DNA from: Tipula vernalis | Taxonomy: Eukaryota; Arthropoda; Insecta; Diptera; Tipulidae | Assembly (NCBI GenBank): GCA_958295665.1 | Contig: OY282560.1 | Coordinates: forward strand, 40,673,044-40,737,043 | Reading direction: 5' to 3' | Length of the DNA stretch: 64,000 nt | In this document: one piece after another, positions 21,730 through 32,641 of the stretch | How the letters are laid out: each line of letters starts with the position of its first letter | How positions within the stretch are numbered: position 1 is the first letter of the stretch | Notes under the pieces: generated by a model | Told to the model about the DNA's origin: nothing | What the model saw: only the letters and a program-made list of their open reading frames with translations | Database searches by the model: none | Translations under genes and position numbers: made by a program

Positions 21730-23655
21730 TTATGGGTGGTTTCCCAAAAATCCCGGCCTCCCTTGAACATCGAAGAATTCAATTAGGAGCACGGCCAGCT
21801 TATGTATTGGTCTGACGAATTCCCCGAGTGCAGTTTTTATTGTAACCACTCGAATAATTCCATCGGTCCCAGGATGAATTTTGACTATGCGTCCGATAGT
21901 GCATTGATTGGTGATGGGATTGGCTTCTTTGATGATGACTAAGCTGTCCAGGCGGATATTAGGATGTCTCGCTGGCCATTTTGCCCGAGGCTGAAGAGAC
22001 GTTAAGTACTCCTGGTACCATCTTTTCCAGAAATGTTGGGTTAGCTTTTGGACGAGTTGCCATCGGGACAACCGATTGCTTGGGATGTTAATTAATTTCG
22101 GTTCAGGGATGTTGGTGACTGGATGACCGATCAAAAAATGAGACGATGTCAACATATATAGCTGATCGTCTGCAAGTTGACATATTGGTCGGGCGTTGAG
22201 TATACTTTCGATCTGGATCATAAGTGTGTGTAATTCTTCGTGGGTGAGAATGTGGTCGCCATTGACTTGGTACATTTGAATTTTTGCTAATTTCACAGCG
22301 GCCTCCCACAATCCTCCAAAGTGGGGTGAATTTGGTGGTATAAAGTGCCATTTCACCTTGTACTTTCTAAAAATAGACGAAGAAATTAATTTTAAATTTA
22401 GTTGGAAAATTGGTCTAATTCGTTTAATTGGGTTTTTGCCCCCTTAAAATTGGAAGCGTTATCAAAGAATATATCACTACATATTCCTCGCCGTGCCATA
22501 GATCTTTTGAGTGCTCTCAAAAAAGACTCGGTGGTCAAGTCATGCACTAGTTCGATGTGAATTGCTTTTATGGATAAACATACAAAGATGCAGACATAGG
22601 TTTTGTGCGTTCGTTGCCCTCTTCCTCGGACAGCGTATGTTTTAAGTGGTCCAGCAAAGTCTAATCCTACCTTTTGGAAAGGTCTTGATCAATAAAGGGC
22701 GAAAGATGTTTCAATTTACTTTTTGGCGGTAGTGGATGGTCAGTGCGCATAGTTTTCAATTCAGCTTCGAAGTGTGCTGCCTGAATTCGGCGGAAAACTT
22801 CATTTGTTGCTTCAAAATATTCTGATCGTTCAAGTCCACCGATTTTTTGATTACCATGGCGTTTGGCTCGACAAGTCCCAATAAATCATCGAATAAAAGC
22901 GTGCACGAAGCAAATTTTATCGAAGTCTGAGTACCGCTCGCATAGCTGGTCAATCAGACATGATTTAGCTTCAGTAATTGCGGTCAAAGTTAGCATATAT
23001 CGGCTTCGTTTTTCAATGGTGGTGAGAGGTGACCTTTGCTTATATTATGGCCAGCTGTCTTGAGTCATCGACAACCAATTTGGGCCAGTTCACCACAAAG
23101 GGTGATTTTTTAACTCAGTTGGACTGAGTCCTCTCGTGGCACAGTCAGCAGGATTCTGTTTACTTGGCACATGTTGCCATTTTTGCCGGTTTTGCTGAGT
23201 CTGGATTTGACTAGTTCGATTACTAATGAAATATTTCCATTGTCTGGGTGGTGCTGATAACCAATCTAGTACTATGATTGAATCCGTCCACGCATACAGG
23301 TTATCGGTTGGAATATTTAATGTTTTTGCTACCGGAATCATCAGTTTGGTGAGTAGAACGGCACCACATAATTCAAGTCTTGGCAGTGTGATGAATTTTA
23401 ACGGTACAAGCTTGGTTTATGCCGTTACGAGCGAGGTTCCTATCTTTCCCATGTGATCGATGGTTCGAATATATATAGCTGCGGCATAGGCCTGCTCACC
23501 GGCATCGCAGAACCCATGAAGTATCATCTCTTTCTCATACTATTGTAAAGCCATCTTGGAACTGATATATCCTGCAGATGGGAAAAGCTTTTTCGAAGTT
23601 GTAGCCATTGTGCTTGTATTTCGGACGGTATATCCTCATTCCAATCTAAATGTAG
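21730..23655 (-). pseudogene. BEL/Pao pol remnant (RT/RNase H to integrase and DUF5641)
   Basis: Read on the minus strand: a junction piece HLDWNEDIPSEIQAQWLQLR (about 23580-23655) typical of Pao elements; RNase H with YAWTDSIIVLDWL and QNPADCATRGL (23090-23341); an integrase core with IFFDNASNFKGAKTQLNELD (about 22395-22470, a catalytic Asp); the integrase block HFIPPNSPHFGGLWEAAVK; HFLIGHP; then the C-terminal DUF5641-like WARHPNIRLDSLVIIKE..GRIVKIHPG..RVVTIKT. The last 208 codons (21730-22356) are open. The parts before that are broken in several places. It is truncated at its 5' side by a LINE. Confidence 0.82.
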
Positions 23656-26110
23656 TAAACATTTAGAAATATTAAAATCAAACACATCAAAATTACAATT
23701 AAATTGTCGACAAATCGCCGGGACCAGCGCATTATGGGCGTAATAAGATTTAAATGTCGGCAAATATATACAATTCCTAATCCGAGTAGGTTATAAGGGC
23801 ACATAATTATCAATCTTTGCAAGTAGTTTAAGGAAGTCAATCGAACTGTTAAGCAGATCAGCGATGAATGTTAAAGCAGCACATCTACGTCTTATACAAG
23901 CAATGAATCCAAATCAGCAATTCTACAGCGGTCACCGTAGGGTGGCAAATTCTTTTTATTCAGCCACATTGGAAGGTTCGGATCAAATGGATGGCCAATT
24001 CAATTTATGACGATAGTAAATAATAAATTGTTTCTGTATTCGTTCAGGGCAGGATCCCAAATAATCGACGCGTATTCCAAATTAGACCGAACATTGAAAC
24101 AATACAAAGTTTTAATTGATTGTGGATTACGAAAATCTTTTGAGATACGACGAATAAAGCCAAGTAGAGAATAAGACTTAGCTACTTTTAAATTAATATG
24201 GTCTCGGAAATTCAATTGATGGTCCAGGACAACACCCAAATCTTAAATGTCATAACTCGTTCTAGCTGGTGATTACCAATAAGATATTGCTGAAGAATAA
24301 CTGCTTTTTTCCTGAAAAAGCTCATAATCTTGCACTTTTCCAAATTTAACTTCAACTTATTCATAACTGACCATTAATACAGCAAATCAAGATCACTCTG
24401 TATTTCATTACATTTTTGCGGGCTACATACACTTCTTGATATTTTCAAGTCATCTGCATATAATTCACAGTCGCAGTACTGAAACAAAGAAGTAATTTCA
24501 TTGATGAAGACATTAAATAATACAGGTCCTAGGTGGGAGCCCTGAGGCACTCCAGAATGAACTTCAATCATCTTAGATGTAAACCCGTTAATTTGAACTA
24601 CCTGCTTCACGCAGATACGATCCAATCCAATCCAAAAACAATTTACTCACTCCAAATCAGTCCAGTTTGGCAAGAAGTAACTCAAACTGAGGTGATTCAA
24701 ATGCTTTCGCAAAATCAGTGAAAACCACATCAAGCTGACATTTAGAGTCAAAGGCACTGATTACTTTAGATGTTAAACTTAAAAGATTTGTAGTGGTAGA
24801 ACGATGCCTGACGAATCCATGTTGTTGAAGTGATAATAAAGGTTTAACATTAAAATACAAATAATCAGAAATAATAAGCTCAAATAATTTTGGAATTGAT
24901 GATAATATAGATATGCCACGATAATTTTTAATGTTACTCCGTTTTCCGGATTTAAAAATGGGAATTATAATTGACTTTTCCATATCAAGGGTACAGTGGT
25001 AATGATAGCGTGCTGTTAAGATCTTTAAGTTTTTTTGCAGGTATGTTATCAAAACCACATCCCGATTTCATCTTGGATATACAAAGGCTGACATCTTTTA
25101 CTGAAATATAAGGTATTCCAATTAAATTTTGATAATGCGAACTACGAGGTCCTAATGAAATATCAATAGCATTATCATTGTATTTGTGATAGACTGATTG
25201 GAAAAATTCAGCAAATAATTCACATGTGTCCTCAGCATTACAGACAGTTACATCATTTAACGACATCATTTGTGGATAATCAGAACATTTTCTTTTGACA
25301 TCAACAAAGGGCCAAAATAGTTGTTGGTTTTAAAATAATTTATTTTCCAGAAGTGAAATATAGTTCCTATAGGATCGGCGTTGTTCCTTATCAAATGCCC
25401 GGCGTAAGTTAATACCAAATTCTCTGGCAAAAGTGTGTGCCTTATTCTTTTTGTTTCTTAAATTGACCAAATTGTTGTCAAACCATGGAGGATGGTTATT
25501 CTTACGTTCCCAGCATTTAGGTACATGTTTGTCGAAAGCATTAAATAAAACCAAATAAAATGAGTCGACTAGAGCATTAACATCACTCTATTTAGAATTG
25601 AAAGTTACTTCCCAATCCACCAATTCAAAAAACTTCTGCTGACCGGCAATATCAGCATTATTAAAATTGTAATTTAACCTTGGTGGTGCATTGTTGATGA
25701 ATTTACAAAACAGCTCCTGGCACTCAAAGTTAATTTCCAATCCACTGTGCTGAAATCTATCCAGAACAAAAGGTTCCAACGACTTAGTAACCAATCCACA
25801 ATTAGGGTCATTCAATAAAACTAGATCCAGAATTCTACCAATCAAGTTAGCAACTTTACAAATTTTATGTAAATTTAAAGACAACATGGCATCAATAAAA
25901 ATCTGTTCCACATCACTCGAAATATTGGACGGAAAACAGAAGCAGTTTCATCATCATCAGTACACCAACATAAACCCGGAAGATTGAAAGTCACCCCCGT
26001 AACTTGAACTACTAAAATGTTATTTGGATTGAAATCGACGACTGCAGAGGAAGATTTAACAGAATTTAACAAGGAATTTGGTACATTTAACGGAAAATTG
26101 ACGATTTTGG
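23656..26110 (-). pseudogene. CR1/Jockey-like LINE, 5'-truncated
   Basis: Read from 26110 downward: endonuclease tail (FNLPGLCWCTDDDETASVF, then GRILDLVLLND), a linker, then RT with GISILSSIPKLFELII, QQHGFVRHRSTTTNLL, the A-motif VVFTDFAKAFE, GVPQGSHLGPVLFNVFINE and the catalytic box LYADDLKISR (near 24450-24480). A thumb region follows (GVVLDHQLNFRDHI, SLEYASIIWDP). The C-terminus RRCAALTFIADLLNSSID.. runs to about 23660. There the open frame runs straight into BEL/Pao sequence, so the LINE appears inserted in, or recombined with, the Pao element. It is broken into at least six frames. Confidence 0.8.
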
Positions 26111-26159
26111 TAAATTTTGGAAATTTTTTCTTTTTTTAGATCAGAATAACTAAAATAAA

Positions 26160-26512
26160 ATAAACCGAGCAAACGGAGCAGTGGTTAAAGCGGCGGTGTT
26201 TAGATCGGGAGGTACCGGGTTCGAATCCCTATAGGGGCGGGATGCAAAAGGGATTTTTCATCAATTGATTACGATCGGTGATGACGATGAACACCACTAT
26301 GACCCCTGTTGAGAGTGCAGAATCCATAGGCCGACCCACCTTTCATGTCAGCACTATAGGTTGGCATGAAGCAATGCAATGTGCAGGTGGTTTATACAAA
26401 GCGGGTAAAGTAGGGCGGTAAAATTAACTGCGAAAGAGTTGGGAGTGCCTTGAGCCCCAGAAAAGATTGCATAGATTAAAAAAATAAATAAAAAAAATAA
26501 AATACTCCAAAA
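26160..26512 (+). repeat. tRNA-derived SINE with A-rich tail
   Basis: The A box AGCAGTGGTTAAAGCGG (about 26178) and B box GGTTCGAATCCC (about 26217-26229) are about 35 nt apart, as in a tRNA head. About 260 bp of unrelated body follow, then an A-rich tail ending AAATAAATAAAAAAAATAAA. AAAATAAAATA is present on both sides and may be the target duplication, but it is confounded by the tail. Overall about 350 bp, the size of an insect SINE. It adjoins the 5' end of the minus-strand LINE. Confidence 0.8.
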
Positions 26513-28285
26513 ATCGTTTACAATCCCAAACTCTGAAACTATCGGAAATTAAAATTCCTTGACCTTTTACGAGGTTGTGATGACATTGAGTAAGAAAAAT
26601 ATTTTCAAAACGAGTAGATTGTTCTGCAACTGATCCTCGTACGTTTGTAACTGTTCCTAGTCAGGATCGTCAAGAATAAAAATTTAAAGAATTCTCTCTT
26701 GATTGTGTGGTTTACTATGGCAGATTAAAGAGAACTCTTTTATCTATAATGATTCAACCTTTGAGATATATAAACAAGTAAAGAAACGTCTCTGACATTT
26801 CAAGATGTCGATGTTATACGATCCATCAACATTTGTGGCTTCTTCATTCTGCAAAATATTTGTGGATCGATTATGGAAAGCATAAACTGATCTCAAGTCC
26901 TCATTAAGAGAAATGTGTTGAATCATACGAAAACCTCATTAAATAGTAAGTACATAATTATAGCTGTATGGCTCAAAAAAGACTTTTGGTGCATGTCTGT
27001 ATGTAAAAATTATTGACTTTGGCAATAATGGTTCGCCTATAAAAGGGCTGTCGCCTCCAAGATTGGAACCTTTAGTCGCTTTTTTATGTTTTTGATGAAA
27101 GAACCGACCTCTTATATGTCTGATGTCTGATTGATGTCAAGTTGACCAGTATAGATAGCTATGTTGTTTGGAAGATATTTTCGGTAGCGATTTTTTATTA
27201 CTTGCTTGAGCTTTGTTCATTTCCCCAATGAGGCATTAGCAGAATCATCTGTTTGTACTTTATCGGTTTCGCTTTTTCCCGGCGATTTTTCTCCACTCTG
27301 ATTCATTTATTTCGTGCATAGTAGTAATTCATTTCATACTGTTGCTAACATTCCCAAGGCTTCACATCGAAAAAAAGTCGATAATGCTAATTTCGTTATT
27401 TTAACTATCAGCCTTACGGGAAAAATTTGGTTCAACCTTCTTGTGGAAAATATCGGAAAACCGGAAGATCTAAGAATCCAAAAAATATTTAAAATTGGAA
27501 TAAATCATTGTATTTCTGGAGAAGGATTTTCTTTATGTGATTTATCAATAGCTATCGCTGAAAAAAATGCGGCTCATGTTTCCGGTGGGAAATCTAAGAA
27601 AATAGGTATAAAATCGGCTTCTAGAATGACCTCAATGTAACGCACATCTAGTTATAACACTCTAGAAGCTAATTTTATACCAATTTTCGAATAATATTTG
27701 GATATTGAAATTTTTATTTTAACTATTGACAAATCACATCTTCAAACATTACGCTCCAAATGGAGAGTTTAGATCAATTATGGATATTTTTTGAAAGCGG
27801 ACTTTTAACAATTTGCTACAAGAAAGTAGTATGAATTTTTTCCAAAAGTCTAACAATTGATAAAAGTTATCATTGCTATACATGCTCCATGCTACAAGAC
27901 TTATGCTCTTATGGGTTGTTGACGGCGGTACAAAGTTCTTCATCATATGATTCATTATATTTTCCGAGTGTTTTGACCAAGAGTCCCGGTTTGTGGAATT
28001 TAAAAAATCTAAAGCTGCTCGATCGCCGTCATTTCATACTTCCCTCTATCATTGCCTCGATTTACGCAATGTTCTTCAAGTCGAACCTCCGAAATTTTTC
28101 GCTATGTAAGCTTGGGTGCTTCGTATTCAAATGTTACTCATTTATGAAAATATTCTTAAATATGAAGTCTCAAGTATCAAGATATCTCTGTACCAAGACT
28201 GATTTACGGACCGACAGACATATACTACTTCAAAATTCAATTTTTTGATCTCTGGGTACCCTAAAACGGATAAATCTTTAAAAAT
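26513..28285. other. No recognised gene; one unassigned 108-codon frame
   Basis: A plus-strand open frame at 27314-27640 starts MHSSNSFHTVANIPKASHRK and contains KIWFNLLVENIGKPEDLRIQ and a Gly/Lys-rich end. Its composition looks protein-like, but I recognise no family. A 119-codon frame at 27889-28248 overlaps a minus-strand frame and is not supported. The stretch is bounded by a SINE and a gypsy fragment, so transposon origin is likely. Confidence 0.3.
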
Positions 28286-28286
28286 C

Positions 28287-29230
28287 TCAAAGCCGAAAAG
28301 TTTCATGCTTATTAAACATTATTTTATTAACGTAAAAAAAGGTTCTGAAGAAAATCAAATCTTTGCTAACAAAAATTGTCCCTAGATGAGTGGTAATTGT
28401 TCCCAAACTTGTGGTACTGGCTAATAATTCTCGAAGCTCTTCATCATTTATTTTTACATCTGATATTGCCGCATAATCAATAATTTCAGGGATAGAAATT
28501 TTATTATTACGTAAGAGAGTGTCTGCAACGAAATTGTTCATGCCTGAGATATGTTTTATATCAGTAGTAAGTTGGCCGATGAAATCTAGATGTCTGAGAT
28601 GACGTGGCGTTTTTTCCGAAATTTGTTTAAAACGAAAACCACAAGTTTATGGTCGGTAAACAGCATGAACTCACGACCTTCAAACAGATATTTCAAATAT
28701 TTAATGCCAATTCTCTCAAGCCCTATATATTTGCTGGGTTTTATTGTGCATTGAGCAGAAACTGAAAGGTTGTAATTTATCTGAAATATACTGTTGAACC
28801 AATGCTGTATCCGATACGTCGACCATAATAGCTAATTTAGCAGAAGACGAGGGATATGCCAGCAAAGTTGCTTGTCCTTTACTTTTTCTTACATATATCG
28901 AAGACTTCTGTATATTCCGGCAACCATTGAATAGGAGTTTTACTGTTTTTTTTTTCGAACCATTCAAAAAATTGTTTAGTAAAATTTGGTTGGATGCAGC
29001 ATTTGGAACGATGAGACCGAAAGTCATTGTAGTAAACTCGAATAAACCATAGGGGTTGAAATGACTGTTTTTGTTCAATCGGAGTTTGGTGTCACGCTTG
29101 AATAAGGTGTATTATTGCATCCAAATATGGTGTATCCTTCAAGTTGATCCGAAAGGTCTTGAAGGTTCTGCATCGGGTACCTAGTCCTAACGGACGGCAC
29201 GGTTTGTCGGAACTGTTTGAACTTATCATC
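28287..29230 (-). pseudogene. Ty3/gypsy pol fragment (RT to RNase H)
   Basis: Read from 29230 downward: NLQDLSDQLEGYTIF (RT, before the A motif), NPYGLFEFTTMTFGL (RT), then GRNIQKSSIYV-like scraps, KGQATLLAYPSSSAKLAIMVDVSD (RNase H, about 28790-28880), LQPFSF and NKTQQIYRA. Further on, ISGMNNFVADTLLR (about 28510-28545) marks the RNase H-integrase linker. There are several frameshifts and the catalytic YxDD segment is missing. No LTR was found. Confidence 0.75.
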
Positions 29231-29458
29231 AGATATCATCAAATAACATTTGGTACTCTAGTATAAAAATATAAATGGCGGAATATACACTTAAGACTGT
29301 CTGCTCATCCATTTAATAAAATATGCTGGATATTTGCCCAACATAAAACTTTTAAATGTTTCAAATTTTCAATAAAATTCCGTGTTTCTATATTGACTGA
29401 CCAGTGAAGCGAGCTATAGGGCCACTGGTATAAGTTTCAATTGATATATTGATATACT

Positions 29459-29845
29459 GTGAGAATAATTGTACACAAAATTATTGATATGTTTGTGAAG
29501 CTTGCACCAATGGTAATAAAATTGCCATGTTTAGATTCATATAGTATTATTGGCAAACAATTTAATCGTCGATCAGGCACTTCATTGTTTTCGAAAGCGT
29601 TAGGTGCTATCGATGAATGCCGACTTCGTTACACTGTCAACATATAAATCGTAAACTTGATTACATTATTAATTTAATGGCAGTATGCGATAATTCTGGT
29701 AAATTTATTAATATTTGTTGTACATACCCCTGGGTTCCGTACATGACCAAAGGGTCATACGGAATAGTCAATTATATCGCAAACAAACATTCCCCCCTCA
29801 TGGAATTTTTTCTATTAGGTGACGGTGGATTTAAATGTTCATTAG
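29459..29845 (+). pseudogene. PIF/Harbinger (HARBI1-like) transposase fragment
   Basis: Two frames joined by a shift near 29625: KQFNRRSGTSLFSKALGAID (the conserved Asp of the first DDE motif), then LDYIINLMAVCDNSGKFINI, a Cys-rich CCTYPW block, and FFLLGDGGFKC (second motif, LGDxGY). This is the order of Harbinger DDE transposases. N- and C-terminal parts are missing. The frame runs without interruption into a Tc1-like fragment. Confidence 0.75.
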
Positions 29846-29847
29846 AT

Positions 29848-30250
29848 CCGGCAGTTAAAATAAGAGTTTTGAAGGAAGGAGGATTCTCAAATCGTCAAAT
29901 AGCGGAAAAAATTGGTAGAGGGAAACCGTTATTGGATCCTTTATCAATAATATTAAAAATTTTGGTAAAACTAGAGAAAGACGCATTGCGGAGGCTACAA
30001 CACACACGGATAAACGGGCAATTATTTAATCAGCTTCAAATTCACGCTTATCATAATAAAAAAATTAATGCAAAAACCGGAGTCAAAGCTAGCTTATCAA
30101 TGGTTCGGCGTATGATGAACAATGCTAGTCATCTTAAATTGAAAAAACTCCAAAAGAAACCTCCTTTGAATGCATCACGCAAAGCAAACCGATTGGAATT
30201 GGCCAAAAACCACATATCATGGAAGCAAGAATGGAACAGGGTTGCATTGA
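29848..30250 (+). pseudogene. Tc1/mariner transposase N-terminal fragment
   Basis: A first helix-turn-helix reads KIRVLKEGGFSNRQIAEKIG (about 29860-29920). A second DNA-binding half includes KINAKTGVKASLSMVRRMMN (about 30060-30120), then RLELAKNHISWKQEWNRV, where the catalytic part (FSDEKKF in relatives) should start. The match stops there, at about 30245, so only the DNA-binding half remains. It is fused in frame behind the Harbinger fragment. Confidence 0.75.
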
Positions 30251-30259
30251 TGATGTCCG

Positions 30260-30655
30260 TCAGAACCATCCAAATAATTTTTTTTTTCGTCCAGATACAA
30301 GCGATGGGATGCATTAGGCTGAGCTTGGAAATATGGCTGGCATTTAATCCAGATGCAATGGATTTACGAATAATAAACAACACAATGAATGAGTTGATTG
30401 AAGAAAACAACCAACAATTCCAGTTGAATGAAAACATTAATGAGAGGATCTGATTAACTACAGGCCGCGTAAATAAGGACGTAACAAGTACTACAATAGC
30501 CAACAAGGTAATACTCAGCAAGTTCAAAACGATAACGCTAATAATAAACACAGAGACGGTGCACACCATACTGGAGGATATTTAAGAAGCGATCATCAAA
30601 ACCAAGATCGAACTACCTAAGTAATCATCAGTCAAGTATGATGGAAAAGAACTCA
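30260..30655 (+). other. Unassigned segment between Tc1 and BEL/Pao pieces
   Basis: Continues an open frame to 30453 (Asn/Gln-rich, IINNTMNELIEENNQQF) but matches no family I recognise. Minus-strand frames here are shadows of the Tc1 fragment. Confidence 0.3.
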
Positions 30656-31780
30656 ATCAAGTCATAGCCGATCTTCCCATTCAAAGAATATAATAAATCC
30701 GTCCTTCCTACAAAGTTGGTGTAGATTATGCAGGTCCATTTCCAATCCACTTAATCAAAGGAATTGGTCGGAAAATATACAATGCGTGCATTTTCGTTTA
30801 TCTAGCTACCAAAGCTGTGCATATTGAGTTCATCTCCGATCTGATCACCGAGGTCTTTATAGCCGACCTTAAAAGATGTGTAGCCCGCAGAGGTGTAACC
30901 ACATGAAATATTCAGTGATAATGGGACAAATTTTATTGGAGCTCGCAATCACTTAAACGTAATGTTTAAATTTTTGCGACAAAATACTAACAATTTTTTA
31001 TTGTGGCAGACCAGATTAATTTCTAATTTATCCTTCCAAGCGCACCACATTTTGGAAGATCCTGGAAAGCTGGTGTCAAAAGCGCAAAATACCACCTGCG
31101 AAGTGTAACCGATGGGCACATACTCACCGTTGAGGAAATGACAACTTTGCTAGTCGAGGTAGAGGTACTCTTAACACGAGCTCATTTTCTGATTGGTCGA
31201 CCTACAGTACAGAGCTCCGTATTAAAGATCTACCCAATGTCAAAATAACAAAACTATCCAGATGGCAAAACGAAAAACCGGCATTCCAAACCGTCAAATT
31301 CAATTTTTGGGAAAGTTGCTATACTTTGCAATATGAAAATATTGACAAACAGTTTTATTAAAATTGCAATCAAGCATCATTGCATCAAGCTAAAATTCGT
31401 CCGTGAAAGTATAAAATTGGAATTTTTTGATTGAAATTAAAGCATTTAATAAAATTTTCTAAGAATAAGGTAGAACTTAGATTCGAACATTGGATGTCGA
31501 AAATTGGATTTGACCGGTTTGAAATGCCGGTTGCACGAGGCAATGCTTTACCTTACAAACTTACAGCAAATGGCAGCAAAAACAAAATAATGTGAAAACT
31601 GGCGATATTGTTCTCATCAAAGAAAATGATACACATCCATCGAAGTGGTGTTGGGTAAAATGGTTGAACTTCATCCACGATCAGATAATAAAATCAGAGT
31701 CGTGACACTTAAAATTTCATCCGGAAAGATGGGAAATTTGTTTACTCCCGGTCTGTTGAATCAACCAATTTAAGGCAGCC
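30656..31780 (+). pseudogene. BEL/Pao integrase and DUF5641 remnant
   Basis: Integrase core: VGVDYAGPFPIHLIKGIGRK, then FVYLATKAVHIEFISDLITE, VFIADLKRCVARRGV, and SDNGTNFIGARNHL in a shifted frame (about 30916-30960). Further on come WKAGVKSAKYHLRSVTDGH, HFLIGRPTVQSS and ITKLSRWQ. After an inserted SINE-like piece (about 31345-31565) comes the DUF5641-type tail KTGDIVLIKEN..MVELHPRSDNKIRVVTLK. There are many frame changes. It may be the same family as the minus-strand Pao at 21.7 kb. Confidence 0.75.
31345..31565 (-). repeat. SINE-like insertion in Pao integrase
   Basis: On the minus strand an A-box-like GGTAAAGCATTGCC (about 31541-31554) is followed by a B-box-like TGTTCGAATCT (about 31472-31482). 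About 130 bp of AT-rich body lie downstream. The segment interrupts the Pao pol between FWES and KWQQKQNN, which are close together in relatives. Confidence 0.45.
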
Positions 31781-32010
31781 GATAATAATTCTTGTATTTT
31801 GTATCCTGAAATAATTAATAATCCAGAATTAACATCTATTTACATTTAAATTTAATATTATTGAATTTCATACCTTTGTAACTAAACTGAAATGTTTAAA
31901 AAAGCCTTACAAACGTTAAAATTGCTTTATAGCTTATAATTGAAATAAGTGGGTGCGTTCAATGCATCCAAGGATTATATGTCTGTATATACCTTTGTCC
32001 AACTATCATA
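31781..32010. other. No feature recognised
   Basis: Sequence between the end of the Pao remnant and the CACTA-like terminus. It may hold Pao 3' LTR residue; no partner was found. Confidence 0.3.
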
Positions 32011-32385
32011 CACTCAAAAAAATGTATTCGTTACCACAAACAATTTTTACAGCTAACACTTAAATCTTCCATATCGGGTTTGGGTGAAACTCTAAAATAT
32101 ATTTGGAATAAACAATTTGTTTACTGGCAACAAATACTTTTATGTTTGTACCAAACCGCATGTGTTTTTGACAAACAAGAGATTATTTGATCGAATCACG
32201 AAATCTGTTTGCATCAAGCATTTTCAGTTTAAACCAAATAATAATAATGGTATGACCAAACAAGAATCGTTTAACTCAAATTTTTCAATTATTTACTACA
32301 AACAACTGACGTGTTATTTACAAACAAAACATATGTTTATATCAAATAACTGTGCGTGTTTCGGAAAATGATATTTATTTGTGGA
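32011..32385 (+). repeat. Left subterminal repeat array of the CACTA-like element
   Basis: Short motifs around CAAACAA/TTGTTTG recur about every 30-50 bases (ACCACAAACAA, AACAATTTGTTTACTGG, GACAAACAAGAG, CTACAAACAACTG, TTTACAAACAAAAC). They are probable transposase-binding sites by analogy with TnpA sites in plant EnSpm. The role is inferred. Confidence 0.55.
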
Positions 32386-32641
32386 ATTAATTGGGAAACC
32401 TGTGGGAAAACCAATACTTTTACAATCAGAAAAAATATTCTAACACTTTCGAGAAACCTTGCTCTTACAATTTTTTTTTCTGACTGTAAGGATTATTCAT
32501 ATTCCTACTGGTCTTTCTATTAATTCTTATACTAATCAACATAATTCTCCGGATAGGCGCGCCAATAATGAAATTTAACAGAAGCTTTGAATATTTTGCG
32601 AATAAAAATAAAATTTTCATTTTCGTAACTCAATTTTTATT

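Noticed and set aside
26170..26240. Functional tRNA gene
   Set aside because: A and B boxes are present, but they lead a ~350-bp unit with an A-rich tail, and I see no proper acceptor-stem pairing; it is a SINE head.
27889..28248. 119-codon plus-strand ORF
   Set aside because: No domain, overlapped by an antisense frame, and flanked by transposon scraps; insufficient support.
30129..30569. 146-codon minus-strand ORF
   Set aside because: It lies opposite the Tc1-like DNA-binding domain and is hydrophobic and repetitive; it is a shadow frame.
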